Assembly: GCF_000756615.1 (NCBI RefSeq)
Contig: NZ_CP009288.1
Location: 4,712,001 to 4,776,000, forward strand
Length of the DNA: 64,000 nt
Direction of reading: 5' to 3'
Origin: Paenibacillus durus
GTDB taxonomy: Bacteria; Bacillota; Bacilli; Paenibacillales; Paenibacillaceae
A program made the position numbers and the translations under genes. The notes beneath the pieces are model-generated. The model was not told the DNA's origin. It was given only the letters and a program-made list of their open reading frames with translations, and made no database searches. Below are positions 25,611 through 35,389 of the stretch, one piece after another (the first letter of the stretch is position 1; every line of letters starts with the position of its first letter).

Positions 25611-26480
25611 TTATCCTCTCAATACACTGTTCAGCACATCCATCAGCGCGACCTGATCATATCTTCGGACAAGAAGATTCTGGAAAAATATTTTCCGGGT
25701 CCATTCCCTTTCGGATCGGCCGCAGCTCCTCATATGGCATAAATTCAGATGAAGCGCCCATTCTTCGGCTGTGGGATCAAGTCCCATCCCGTGTAATAAA
25801 TCCAGACGAATCCGATCCGCTTGCCAGATCTGTTCCAGGCTTTTGGTTCTGCTGAGCTGCTGATCATGATAGCGGTAATGCAAATAACATTGATTCAGGT
25901 TGGCTATGCGAGTGATTGCGGAAAGCCTGGCCCAGAGATGATAATCCTCCGCGTATTGGTAATTGGAGTCATAGGGCGAACTGTGAAGCTGGTCCAGAAC
26001 CCGCCTTCTCATCACTACGGTAGGGTGCGTCAGACAGCAATTGATCAGCAGCGAACAAGCAACAATATCCGGATCGCAGGGAAGCGCGGTATTGAAACCT
26101 CCGAACTTATGAGAATCCATTATCCGGTACTGCGTACCGCAGACCCCGATATCGGGGTGCAGATCCATAAACTGAATCTGTGCCTTGAAACGATCCGGCA
26201 GACTGTAATCGTCCGCGTCCATTCTGGCAATGTAAGCTCCTGAGGCGGCGTTCAAGCCGCAATTAAGGCTGGACACAATTCCGCAGTTCGTCCCGTTATG
26301 AATCAGTCTGATACGGGGATCGGAATATCGCTCAAGAATCTCCAGGCTGTTGTCAGTTGATCCGTCATTGATGACGATCAGCTCAAAATCGGTATAACTC
26401 TGCTGCAGAATACTCTCCACCGCGTGCTCAAGAAAGCGAGATGCGTTATAGACCGGCATCAGGACAGAAAGGTTCGCCAT
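25611..26480 (-). CDS. Family 2 glycosyltransferase
   Basis: GT-A enzyme of 289 residues: LSVLMPVYNASRFLEHAV, FELIVINDGSTDNS, YIARMDADDYSLPDRF giving the DxDD metal site, then LTHPTVVMRR and YAEDYHLWARL. AGGAGGAGG precedes the ATG at 26480. It is the first gene of the rfbF-rfbG operon and may transfer the CDP-derived sugar. It is divergent from a GT4 gene. Confidence 0.92.
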   Translation of the reverse strand: MANLSVLMPVYNASRFLEHAVESILQQSYTDFELIVINDGSTDNSLEILERYSDPRIRLIHNGTNCGIVSSLNCGLNAASGAYIARMDADDYSLPDRFKAQIQFMDLHPDIGVCGTQYRIMDSHKFGGFNTALPCDPDIVACSLLINCCLTHPTVVMRRRVLDQLHSSPYDSNYQYAEDYHLWARLSAITRIANLNQCYLHYRYHDQQLSRTKSLEQIWQADRIRLDLLHGMGLDPTAEEWALHLNLCHMRSCGRSEREWTRKIFFQNLLVRRYDQVALMDVLNSVLRG

Positions 26481-26683
26481 CCATATCCTCCTCCTCTTAC
26501 AATAGATTCCTGCGGAAGAGCTATAGATATGGACAGTTGCACCGGGAAATCCGCATATTTTGACCGGTCTGGGCACTAGGATTATTTAATAGCGTTATAG
26601 GCGGACTCCGTATGCAGCGGCGAAAAGGAAATCATATGATGTTTTAGTCCGTACACAAATGCTTAAGTACAGGAGGGTTCTCC

Positions 26684-27646
26684 ATGAGAATTCTGCAAGT
26701 CGCGCCAAATCATGAAACGGTCCCTCCCTTCAGAGATGGAGGAACCGAACGAATAATCTATGAACTTTCCCAGGGGCTAGCCCAGAGGGGACATGAAGTT
26801 ATTCTCTATGCTCCAACCGGCAGTCATATTTGGGGAACCGTAGTGGGCTACCCGTTTTACGGAGATGATGCCATCGGCTCTTATCTCATGGAAAATCTGC
26901 CGCAAAACATCGACATTATCCATGACCATACCTTCGATTCTGCGCTTAGCCGTGCTTTAGTAAATGTTCCGTTAGTGCATACCATTCATCTGCCGGTCTA
27001 CAACCCCGTCCATTTTCCAATCTATGTAAGCCGCAGTGCCAGGGAAGCGATAGGCGGCGGATACGGATTCGATGTGCACAACGGTATTGTTCCTGAAGAA
27101 TATGAGTTCAGCTATGAAAAAGAAGATTATCTGCTCTTTATGGGCAGAGTAGTCCGGGAAAAAGGAATTCTCGAAGCAATGGATCTTGCGGAAATGACCG
27201 GACAGCGGCTCATTATAGCCGGACCGCTCCATGATGAAGAGCTTTTTTTCCATGAGATTTCTCCCCGGTTGAACCGCAATCCCCTGCTCCAATTTGTCGG
27301 CCCGGTCGGCGGGAGAGTCCGCCAGGATTTGTTAAAGCATGCTAAATGCCTGCTTTTTCCTATCCAGTGGGCGGAACCGTTCGGGCTTGTGCTGATTGAG
27401 GCGATGGCTTGCGGGACTCCTGTACTTGCTCTCTCGAAGGGTGCCGTTCCGGAAATACTGGAGTTCTTACCCGAGATGATGTGCGAGTCATTCGAACAGA
27501 TGGCAGGAAAGCTTTACTATTATGAAGCCCCCTACTCCCCTGATCAATTAAGAAACTATGTCACAGAACGGTTCTCGGTATCCAAAATGGTCGACGGCTA
27601 TCTCTCTCTGTATCAATTAGCCATCTCAGAGTATTGGGGAAAATAG
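26684..27646 (+). CDS. Family 4 glycosyltransferase
   Basis: GT-B enzyme of 320 residues. The N-terminus has TVPPFRDGGTERIIYELSQG, typical of sugar transferases in the GT4 group. The donor half has GRVVREKGILEAM, PIQWAEPFGLVLIEAMACGTPV with the conserved E-x7-E, and ALSKGAVPEIL. CAGGAGGG lies upstream of the ATG. The LamG-GT2 fusion follows on the same strand. Confidence 0.92.
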   Translation: MRILQVAPNHETVPPFRDGGTERIIYELSQGLAQRGHEVILYAPTGSHIWGTVVGYPFYGDDAIGSYLMENLPQNIDIIHDHTFDSALSRALVNVPLVHTIHLPVYNPVHFPIYVSRSAREAIGGGYGFDVHNGIVPEEYEFSYEKEDYLLFMGRVVREKGILEAMDLAEMTGQRLIIAGPLHDEELFFHEISPRLNRNPLLQFVGPVGGRVRQDLLKHAKCLLFPIQWAEPFGLVLIEAMACGTPVLALSKGAVPEILEFLPEMMCESFEQMAGKLYYYEAPYSPDQLRNYVTERFSVSKMVDGYLSLYQLAISEYWGK

Positions 27647-27658
27647 GAGGGATTGTAC

Positions 27659-29461
27659 ATGTATGAAGGAAGTACATTACATTTTGATGGCAACGAATGG
27701 ATTAAGTTTCAGAGGACCTGCGAATTCAGCAATACCTTCACTTATGAATTTTGGGTAAGAGCGGAAGAGGAACAAATTCTGGATGAAGAACGGAATACAG
27801 GGGCCGACGGCATACATGGAAGAAAATATTTGGTTGGCCCGGATTTCTACCCGGCAGGATCTGCAGGCTGCGGAATCTCCGTGGGCACAAACGGCATCTC
27901 GGTGTTCGAGCATTCAGTAAATCATCTTCCCGCCAGGCTCGTCTTCGCGCATGATTTCTCGGAATGGCAGCATGTGGCCGTCGTGAGCGAAGACAAGAAA
28001 CTGCGGCTGTATATTAACGGAGCCTGGGTAAAGAACGAAAGCATGTCCACCAATGTCGAACGGGTTATTCCCTCCCTCGGCCTTGGAGGACATATGTACG
28101 GTGCTTTTAAAGGCCAGGTCCGGGAGTTTCGCTTATGGTCGGCGGCCCGGAACGAGGAAGAGATCCAAGCTCATATGTTCTCGGGCCTGGACGGCGATGA
28201 GGCCGGTCTCTATTTTTACCGCGATCCGGGCAGAGGTATTGCGGTGTTCAGGGGGATTAAAAGATATTTTTCGGCGAGCGTGATTATGCCTTCCTATAAC
28301 CGCTGCCCTTCGAACTATTTCTCCCTGCTGAGTTTGGAGCGGCAGCAGTTTCCGCTTCAGGAGATGGAGGTTATTTTTCTGGATGACGGCTCTACGGATC
28401 CTACGCCTGTCGTTTATTACTCGATTTATCCGGAATATTCATTTATTTATGTGCAGCAGCTTAAGAGCAGAGGAAGATCCAAGATTCGGAACATCGGCGC
28501 AAGCATTGCCGTAGGGCACACCCTGCTGTTTGTGGATGCCGAGATGATATGCGGGCCGGATTATATCATGACCCATGTAGGCCACCATCAAAGCGAAGAA
28601 CGAAAGATTGTATCCGGGGCCATGCGCTGGAAATGCATTTATACGATGACGGGTCCGGAATATTCTCCGGAGCAGAAGTCGGCTATGAACGCATTATATG
28701 CCGGCCATCCGATCGCCGCGCCTATCATTGAGCGATTTATACAGGGGGATCAGACACCGGTGCAGCTGCTCCCCTTTGAATTGATGTTCGATCCCGGCCA
28801 TCTTAACCAGTGGAGCAGCAAGAACGATTTCTTCGAAATCATACTGCAGACCTATGGCAGCAGATTTAAACTGTTTCACTACGCCTGGTTGAATCTGATC
28901 ACGAATAACGTCTCAATGACCAAGCGTTTTTTTGATGAAATTGGCGGCTTCGAGGAAGATTTCGAGGGATTCGGCTGGGAAGACTGGGAGCTTGGTTATC
29001 GCGCCGCCCGAAAAGGAGCGATATTCATCCATGATGACGCGGTGATTAATTACCACCAGGAGCATCCGATTTTCCAGGGCAATGCTCTGCATTCCCGTTT
29101 CAACTATTTAAGATTTTATGAAAAGAACTCTAAAGCGATGGAGATCAAATTATTCGTTCTTACCATGGTGCCTGACCGTGTGACTCTTATCGTCCTTAAC
29201 GATTATTTAACGGATTATAACAACCTCCAGACGATATACAAGAACCGTTTCGGGTCCTTGTGTCACTATTTGCATCGGACCTTAGATCTGCTGGTCCACA
29301 GCTTACGGCATAATGATGCAGTCATCCTGCCCCTTCCCCGTTCAATAACCTGGCAGGATGAAGAAGCGGCGGTCTATGCAGATGTTGCCGCGGTCAGAGA
29401 GATTGGCGCATTTCCTAAGCTGCTGGAGATGTTCGATCAAGTCTCCAAATACTATTATTGA
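27659..29461 (+). CDS. LamG domain fused to family 2 glycosyltransferase
   Basis: Protein of 600 residues with two parts. Residues about 5-190 look like a concanavalin/LamG jelly roll: STLHFDGNEWIKF, YEFWVRA, DFSEWQHVAVVSEDKKLRLYINGAW and GQVREFRLWSAARNEEEI. From about 205 a GT2 domain follows with ASVIMPSYNRCPS, FLDDGSTDPT, FVDAEMICG and GWEDWELGYRAARKG. No signal peptide is seen, so it should act inside the cell. AGGAGGG is seven bases before the ATG at 27659. The lectin-like half may bind a growing glycan. Confidence 0.87.
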   Translation: MYEGSTLHFDGNEWIKFQRTCEFSNTFTYEFWVRAEEEQILDEERNTGADGIHGRKYLVGPDFYPAGSAGCGISVGTNGISVFEHSVNHLPARLVFAHDFSEWQHVAVVSEDKKLRLYINGAWVKNESMSTNVERVIPSLGLGGHMYGAFKGQVREFRLWSAARNEEEIQAHMFSGLDGDEAGLYFYRDPGRGIAVFRGIKRYFSASVIMPSYNRCPSNYFSLLSLERQQFPLQEMEVIFLDDGSTDPTPVVYYSIYPEYSFIYVQQLKSRGRSKIRNIGASIAVGHTLLFVDAEMICGPDYIMTHVGHHQSEERKIVSGAMRWKCIYTMTGPEYSPEQKSAMNALYAGHPIAAPIIERFIQGDQTPVQLLPFELMFDPGHLNQWSSKNDFFEIILQTYGSRFKLFHYAWLNLITNNVSMTKRFFDEIGGFEEDFEGFGWEDWELGYRAARKGAIFIHDDAVINYHQEHPIFQGNALHSRFNYLRFYEKNSKAMEIKLFVLTMVPDRVTLIVLNDYLTDYNNLQTIYKNRFGSLCHYLHRTLDLLVHSLRHNDAVILPLPRSITWQDEEAAVYADVAAVREIGAFPKLLEMFDQVSKYYY

Positions 29462-29476
29462 AATAATGCTGCAAAA

Positions 29477-29506
29477 AAGCCGTGACGTTCTTATGCGTCA
29501 CGGCTT
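29477..29506. terminator. Bidirectional terminator between convergent genes
   Basis: AAGCCGTGACG pairs perfectly with CGTCACGGCTT around an 8-base loop. A run of six A on the left serves as a T tract for the minus-strand gene. It lies between the LamG-GT2 gene and the membrane protein gene. Confidence 0.85.
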
Positions 29507-29522
29507 ATAAGTTAGAACGGCG

Positions 29523-30953
29523 TCAGTAAGAACTGCCGCGCCCAAAAACCCATCCTGTCAATCTGTAAACTGCCCAGGCAAACATCGTTACGGCCATCAT
29601 GTCGAAGCAGACATTGAACAGAAATAAATGCTTGCCGATATCCGCGCGGCCATCGCCGAGAATCGGCACCAGGAATGCAAAGATGCCAAGTAGTCCGAGC
29701 AGCATCATCAGTTCGCAAGCCACCCGCTGCCGCCGATCCGCGCTGCGCAGGTATTCATATAGGGCCCCGGCATAATAAACAGCGTAGAATATGGCCAGAA
29801 ACGCGAGATTATGCGGCAGCACATTATTTTTTAATTGACTCCATGCACTGTATGTATAGGCTAGAGCGCCTGGAGGCTTATTGTCCGCCTTCTCGTAATT
29901 TCCGAGGTATGAGGGGCGAATCGCCATGCTGTTCGCTGCGGCATAACGCATGTTATCCAATAAACGGCCGGGATGCTTCAGATAGAACATCAGCACATCC
30001 TTGTGTGAAATCCGGCTGTAAAAATCGGGAACGAGCGACGGGTCATCCTGTTTGATCGCTGTGCCGCTCTCGAAATAGTTCGTGCCTGCCAACACCTCCA
30101 ATCTTTCAGGCAGCCCCAGCTCCTTAAGGTCCCCTTTCACATCCGGCGAACCGTTTAGAATGCCGTAAAATACCGTCTGGTACAGATTGATATGCTTCAA
30201 ATCCTTGGGCGCGGCAGCGTACATAATGACGGAAATAAGAAAGATAGCAACCGAGAAACGGATCGCCGCTTTGCGGAAGCCCGCAGTCCCTTGAAGCGAA
30301 GCGAACCGCAGAAAGATCAGGGCGAAGGCGACGCCAATGGGCGCGTTCTGGATTTTGGAGCAGGTCAGGAAGAAGACGGCCACAAAGAAGAGCCACAAGT
30401 CCTTGACCGCCGGATTCTCCTTGAAAGCAAGCCTGAGTCCCAGCGCAAAAGTCAGCAGCATGAATACAAGTGAGACCGGCTCGCCGAACAGCGAATTGAA
30501 ATATGCGAGATAGCCGATATCGTAAAAGACAAACAGCAGCGCTCCCGCCAGCAGCAGGCCCGTAATATAAGAGCCGCGGGCGTTATGCTTGACCAGCAGC
30601 CAGGTCGCAGCGAGCAGCAAAAACCCGTACACCGCAGCCAGCAGCCGGATGTCGAACCAGCTTCCATGAAGCAGTCCGCCCAGCAGCCTTGGCGCCAGCA
30701 CGAGAAAAATCTGCGAAGAGGGATAGAACCCCCGGAACAGATTCTCATACGCGAACCGGGAATGGCTGTAGCTGAAAAAGCGGTCTTGATACGTCTCCGA
30801 AGCATCGTAATAATTCAGGCCGATCGTGTTCATCATTCGCAGAAAATCGCCGTTGTCGGCCACTCCAATGAATGGCCCAAGGAACACCAGGCCAAGCAGC
30901 AGGCCGAAGCCCGCTGCTGCCCCCAGAACATGCGGTTTTAACCATCGATTCAT
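29523..30953 (-). CDS. Polytopic membrane protein, WsfD-like GT-C candidate
   Basis: Membrane protein of 476 residues with roughly ten hydrophobic segments. The first loop has VADNGDFLRMMNTIGL, where the acidic ND/GD pair after TM1 is typical of GT-C glycosyltransferases that use lipid-linked sugars. The overall look resembles the WsfD-type hexose transferases of S-layer glycan loci; this identification is from memory and moderately sure. GGGAGAG lies upstream. It is downstream of an LtaS-like gene. Confidence 0.75.
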   Translation of the reverse strand: MNRWLKPHVLGAAAGFGLLLGLVFLGPFIGVADNGDFLRMMNTIGLNYYDASETYQDRFFSYSHSRFAYENLFRGFYPSSQIFLVLAPRLLGGLLHGSWFDIRLLAAVYGFLLLAATWLLVKHNARGSYITGLLLAGALLFVFYDIGYLAYFNSLFGEPVSLVFMLLTFALGLRLAFKENPAVKDLWLFFVAVFFLTCSKIQNAPIGVAFALIFLRFASLQGTAGFRKAAIRFSVAIFLISVIMYAAAPKDLKHINLYQTVFYGILNGSPDVKGDLKELGLPERLEVLAGTNYFESGTAIKQDDPSLVPDFYSRISHKDVLMFYLKHPGRLLDNMRYAAANSMAIRPSYLGNYEKADNKPPGALAYTYSAWSQLKNNVLPHNLAFLAIFYAVYYAGALYEYLRSADRRQRVACELMMLLGLLGIFAFLVPILGDGRADIGKHLFLFNVCFDMMAVTMFAWAVYRLTGWVFGRGSSY

Positions 30954-31005
30954 TATCCATTCTCTCCCAGCTTCTTCTTCATCGTTCAGACTCTTTGCCT
31001 GGCTG

Positions 31006-32904
31006 CTAACGTTTCGGCAGCAGCTTCACATATTCGTCCGACAGGCTCATCCATTGCAAAATATACTTGTAATCCCGCTCATACCCGGCAAAATCGGGGA
31101 CCTTCTGTAACGTCTTCAGCGAGACGGCGTCGCCGTCCTGAAAGCTTTTGCCGGGAACGAACAGAATGTCGTCATTGAAAAAAGATCCCGAAGGCAGATA
31201 GTACCTCATGCCCAGCACATTATGCTGTATATTCAGCAGGTCATGTCCGAGCGGCGTCACCCCTTCATTTTTCAGCGATATCCCCAGCAGATTAGCCAGT
31301 GTCGGCATGATATCAAGCTGTCCGCCTGTCCGTTCGATCCTTTTCCCCTGCTCCGAGCTGGGCATGTGAATGATAAGCGGAATATTGAACCGGCTGATCC
31401 GGTTGTCGTATTTGATCCCAAGTGCGCCTTCCACCTGCTCCGGCGGAACATCCTGCGGCTGAAGGCCAAAATGGTCGCCGTAGAACACCAGCAATGTGCT
31501 GTCCCACAATCCGTTCTGCTTCAATCCGTCAATCAGCGTGCCGATGGCATAATCGGTGTAGTTAATCGCGGTCAGATAATCGCCGAGCATGGTGCCTTCG
31601 AGATTGTCCGGTACGGTTATTTTTCGGAACGAATCCGGTATTTGAAAAGGGTGGTGGCTGGAGGCCGTCACGAACTGGGCATAAAAAGGCGTCCCTTTCC
31701 GGTTTAACTCGGCCAGCTTCTGCACTCCCGTAAGGTACAGCTGTTCATCCGAAGCGCCGAAAGCGTTAAAATGATCATTCTTATAATACGGCTTATCGTA
31801 ATAGCCGGTAAAACCAATTGCCGCATACAGTTCCTTCCGGTTCCAGAAGCCGACCTTGTTGACGTGGAACGTATAGGCTTCATAGCCCTTCTTCTTCAGC
31901 ACGCGCGGCAGGCTCGGCAGCGTCCGGTCACCGAACCCGGTGGACATTGCCAGCGAGCCGATCGGATAAATCGACGTATTGCTCATAAACTCAGCATCCG
32001 AGGTGTTGCCCGGACCGATCTGCTGGAAGACATGGGGAAAATAGAATCCTTCGTCCGCCAGCTTGTTCAGATTCGGAGTCAGCTCCTGCCCGTTCAGCGA
32101 CTGATGCAGCGGGAAGTTCTGGAAGGCCTCCATCTGCACGACAATGACATTCTTGCCTTTCATGGAACCGTAAAAGGCTGCCGACGGCGTTCCGGAAGGC
32201 GCTCCTCCATAGTTATAGGAGGCCTCCAGCGCCTCAACCTTGGCGATCGTATCCTTGATGTCGCCGGTGCCGACCAGTTCATTATTTTGACGCTCCCGAA
32301 TCGCGGCAACGACCTCGTAATTAAGGAAGCCGGCGCTTTCCGCCTGCACGAGCTCGTTCGTGATTCCTGAGGAGGCATGGATCGAATAGGCGGACAACGA
32401 CCCGCCTCCGATAATGGAGACCAGGATAACGGCCGGATACACGCCCCGGAACCTTGGCTGGGCATCGTACGAGCGCGTATCCCTTGTGCTAGTCTTCCCT
32501 CTGCGGAACAAGCGGTAAATCACATAGACGGCAATGTCCGCAAAGAACAAATAATCGACAGGCTGAATCGTCGACTCCACGCTGTCCCTGATCTGGAACA
32601 CCTGGTTCAGCTCATAGAGAGCCAGATAAGTCGGCACCGAGCCGAAATGATTGAAATATACACTTGATGCGAACAGCAGCAGCGACAGTATGCCATTGAA
32701 AATCCAGAACACGGCGGTCTTGGCCCTCGTTGGCACCGCAACAGCCAAGATTCCCATCAGCAGCAGCATCGGCGCGGCATCGGCCAGCACCCATTCCCAG
32801 GCGATCCGGTCATAGAACAGCATCCGCAGCACCAGCAGCTTCAGCACGAGCAGCGCGGACACGGTATAGAATCCGACGGCGGTCCCTTTATTTTTTCCGT
32901 TCAT
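31006..32904 (-). CDS. LTA synthase family membrane sulfatase-like protein
   Basis: Protein of 632 residues with an N-terminal five-helix membrane part (to about residue 200) and an extracellular sulfatase-like domain. VIVVQMEAFQNF supplies the metal Glu, QIGPGNTSDAEFMSNTS the Thr nucleophile, and LLVFYGDHFG the Asp-His pair. These are the active-site elements of LtaS/YqgS enzymes that polymerise or prime glycerol phosphate from phosphatidylglycerol. AGAGGGG precedes the ATG. Whether it is a synthase, primase or stress paralogue cannot be told. Confidence 0.93.
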   Translation of the reverse strand: MNGKNKGTAVGFYTVSALLVLKLLVLRMLFYDRIAWEWVLADAAPMLLLMGILAVAVPTRAKTAVFWIFNGILSLLLFASSVYFNHFGSVPTYLALYELNQVFQIRDSVESTIQPVDYLFFADIAVYVIYRLFRRGKTSTRDTRSYDAQPRFRGVYPAVILVSIIGGGSLSAYSIHASSGITNELVQAESAGFLNYEVVAAIRERQNNELVGTGDIKDTIAKVEALEASYNYGGAPSGTPSAAFYGSMKGKNVIVVQMEAFQNFPLHQSLNGQELTPNLNKLADEGFYFPHVFQQIGPGNTSDAEFMSNTSIYPIGSLAMSTGFGDRTLPSLPRVLKKKGYEAYTFHVNKVGFWNRKELYAAIGFTGYYDKPYYKNDHFNAFGASDEQLYLTGVQKLAELNRKGTPFYAQFVTASSHHPFQIPDSFRKITVPDNLEGTMLGDYLTAINYTDYAIGTLIDGLKQNGLWDSTLLVFYGDHFGLQPQDVPPEQVEGALGIKYDNRISRFNIPLIIHMPSSEQGKRIERTGGQLDIMPTLANLLGISLKNEGVTPLGHDLLNIQHNVLGMRYYLPSGSFFNDDILFVPGKSFQDGDAVSLKTLQKVPDFAGYERDYKYILQWMSLSDEYVKLLPKR

Positions 32905-33036
32905 GCTTACCCCTCTTATTTGTAAAATTCATGTAATACCCATTATAGTCAAAATAGAGCGAACCTCAAAGGCGATCGTGCAACGCTTATGTATTTGACG
33001 GCTTTCCGTTTTAACAATGAACCATGGGGTGAGAAG

Positions 33037-34179
33037 ATGAGAGAGAAGACATTTGTGCTGGCGCCCGATTCTTTTAAAGAGAGCATGACGGCAAAAGAAG
33101 TATGTATCGCAATGGAAAAAGGGCTGCGCAAGGTCTACCCGGCGGCTAAATATATTCATGTTCCGATGGCGGATGGCGGTGAAGGAACGGTGCAGTCGCT
33201 TGTCGACGCCTCGGGCGGACAAATCCATTACAAGGAAGTAACGGGACCGCTCGGGCAGCTGGTGACAGCCAAGTACGGTATTCTGGGCGACGGGACGACC
33301 GCGGCAATCGAGATGGCGTCCGCAAGCGGAATTCATCTGGTGGCCAAGGAAACGAAAAACCCTTTGATTACGACAACCTATGGAACGGGCGAGCTGATTC
33401 GCGAATGTCTGGACCTGGGAATCCGGAAAATGATCATCGGCATTGGGGGAAGCGCGACGAATGACGGCGGCACAGGCATGGCCGAAGCGCTCGGAGCTAA
33501 ATTTCTGGATAAGGAAGGGAATGCCCTCCCCCGAGGGGGAGGCGGTCTGGATAGGCTGGCAAGCATCGATATTTCCTCGCTGGATGAAAGGCTTCACGAG
33601 ACCCAACTGATTGTGGCCTGCGATGTTACGAATCCGCTGTGCGGGGAACATGGCGCCTCCCATGTGTTCGGCCCGCAAAAAGGAGCCACGCCCGAAATGG
33701 TGCACAGGCTGGACGCCAACCTCGCCCATTATGCGGAGGTCGTGAAACGGCAGCTTCAGAAAGATGTGCGGGATATTTCGGGGGCCGGAGCAGCTGGCGG
33801 CTTAGGCGCGGGTCTGCTGATCTTTACGCAGGCGGAGCTCCGGAAAGGCATCGAAATTGTCGTTGAATATGCCGGCTTAAAGGAGAAGCTGGCGGATGCG
33901 GATTTTGTGTTTACAGGTGAAGGCGGCATTGACTTCCAGACCAAGTTCGGCAAAACCCCTTATGGGGTAGCCCGCGCCGCCAAAGAATGCGGCAAAAAAG
34001 TGATTGCCGTCGCCGGGTATATCGGTGAGGGAATCGATACGCTGTATGCGGAAGGCATTGATGCGGTATTCGGTATTGTTCCGGGTGCATCCGGCCTCGA
34101 GAAGCTGCTGGTTGAAGGGCCGCGCAATGTGGAACGTACCTGCGAGAATATCGCGAGGGTACTTAAGCTGAGCGATTAA
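33037..34179 (+). CDS. Glycerate kinase
   Basis: GlxK/GarK-family kinase of 380 residues that phosphorylates glycerate with ATP. VLAPDSFKESMTAKEV, MADGGEGTVQSLVDA, IGIGGSATNDGGTGMAEALGA and DFVFTGEGGIDFQTKFGKTP are all family landmarks. The ATG at 33037 is preceded by GGGGTGAG; an upstream in-frame start lacks a site. It stands alone and is convergent with the anti-sigma gene 52 bases away. Confidence 0.95.
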   Translation: MREKTFVLAPDSFKESMTAKEVCIAMEKGLRKVYPAAKYIHVPMADGGEGTVQSLVDASGGQIHYKEVTGPLGQLVTAKYGILGDGTTAAIEMASASGIHLVAKETKNPLITTTYGTGELIRECLDLGIRKMIIGIGGSATNDGGTGMAEALGAKFLDKEGNALPRGGGGLDRLASIDISSLDERLHETQLIVACDVTNPLCGEHGASHVFGPQKGATPEMVHRLDANLAHYAEVVKRQLQKDVRDISGAGAAGGLGAGLLIFTQAELRKGIEIVVEYAGLKEKLADADFVFTGEGGIDFQTKFGKTPYGVARAAKECGKKVIAVAGYIGEGIDTLYAEGIDAVFGIVPGASGLEKLLVEGPRNVERTCENIARVLKLSD

Positions 34180-34231
34180 CAGAATCGTCAGGTGATGATC
34201 CGGTCCGCTGTTCACGGCGCGGACCGTTCCA

Positions 34232-35389
34232 TCATTTTAGAATATCTATTAAAAAATTCCATATCTCTCCTGAGACGTTGTAGGAAATCGTGATAGCCGG
34301 AACTCCTGGCTTGGTGAATGTGGCGATACCGGGAGCTTTCGGATTTTTCTTGAATTGATAATCCTCAAGCCCAAGATGTAAGTCGTAAGCCGAAGTCAGA
34401 GCTTCCAGCTCCGACCGCAGCTTCTGCTCGCTGACAGCCACCAGTTGTTTGTCCCGTTCAGCCTGCACCGAAGCGGAGTCTGACTTCCCGTCGAACAGAG
34501 TGCGGTCGCTCACCCCATAGACAACCCGGACCGTGGAGTCCATCGTAACGGAGGACTCGCCGCTGAAATGCAGCGTCAGCAGATCCGATGTTCCTTTAAC
34601 CACGCGGTAGGCTCCAGCCAGAGAGAAATTTTTACTGTTCTTGTTCATGATCTTTAACGCCTTGATTCCAGCTTCCACCGTTGCAGGGTCTAGGGTACCG
34701 ATATCTATTTTGGAGCTCATTTCCGCAATGTCTCCGTTGATAAAACCGACTGTCGCATCTTCTGCTGCTAGTGTGGTTTGAATGTCTACCGTTTTGTCTC
34801 TGGCGGCATCATAATCAACATAACGTGAGGCCCTGTAAACAAAGTTTCCTTGATACCCCAAACTAGCCAGCGCCACTTCCGCTCCCCTACTCATTTTCTT
34901 CTCCACTCCCCCGGGTTTTAACGAGCTGTTCACCTGCGCCCGCACCATCGCCCCCGTTTCCGTGCTGATCCATATTTTGGCGGTGTTATATCCGCTGCGA
35001 TACGAATAAAGGATCTGCTTCTTTTGCGATAGGCGGTCTGCGAACTCCAACGGAAAAGAGCTACCCACCATATTCCGCAGCGCCTTGTCCGCTGTACTCC
35101 TCATGTTCGCTTCATTAACAACTCCCGCAGCAGTTGAACTTACATTATTCGCACCCTGGTAGCCGGAGAGAGGACCGTCCGCTGCCATCCAGCCGATTCC
35201 GGCGATGGTCAGCGTAATACAAACGGCAACGACTGTTTTCGTATAGCGGGTACCCCGCTGTTCCCGTGCCGCCCGTTGTCCGCCTTCGCGGATGGTACGA
35301 ATTACATTCTCTGCATGCTCCGCATTAAACCCGCGCTTTTCAAAAGGGCCGGCCTCCACCCGCTCATACCAATTCGGCTTGCTCTCCAT
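34232..35389 (-). CDS. Membrane-bound anti-sigma-like protein
   Basis: Protein of 385 residues with a cytoplasmic N-terminus, one transmembrane segment (TKTVVAVCITLTIAGIGWM, about 49-68) and a large extracytoplasmic domain of repeated beta elements. I recognise no named domain outside. Position directly after an ECF sigma gene, with a one-base stop/start overlap, makes an anti-sigma factor the natural reading. The signal it would sense is unknown. Confidence 0.75.
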   Translation of the reverse strand: MESKPNWYERVEAGPFEKRGFNAEHAENVIRTIREGGQRAAREQRGTRYTKTVVAVCITLTIAGIGWMAADGPLSGYQGANNVSSTAAGVVNEANMRSTADKALRNMVGSSFPLEFADRLSQKKQILYSYRSGYNTAKIWISTETGAMVRAQVNSSLKPGGVEKKMSRGAEVALASLGYQGNFVYRASRYVDYDAARDKTVDIQTTLAAEDATVGFINGDIAEMSSKIDIGTLDPATVEAGIKALKIMNKNSKNFSLAGAYRVVKGTSDLLTLHFSGESSVTMDSTVRVVYGVSDRTLFDGKSDSASVQAERDKQLVAVSEQKLRSELEALTSAYDLHLGLEDYQFKKNPKAPGIATFTKPGVPAITISYNVSGEIWNFLIDILK

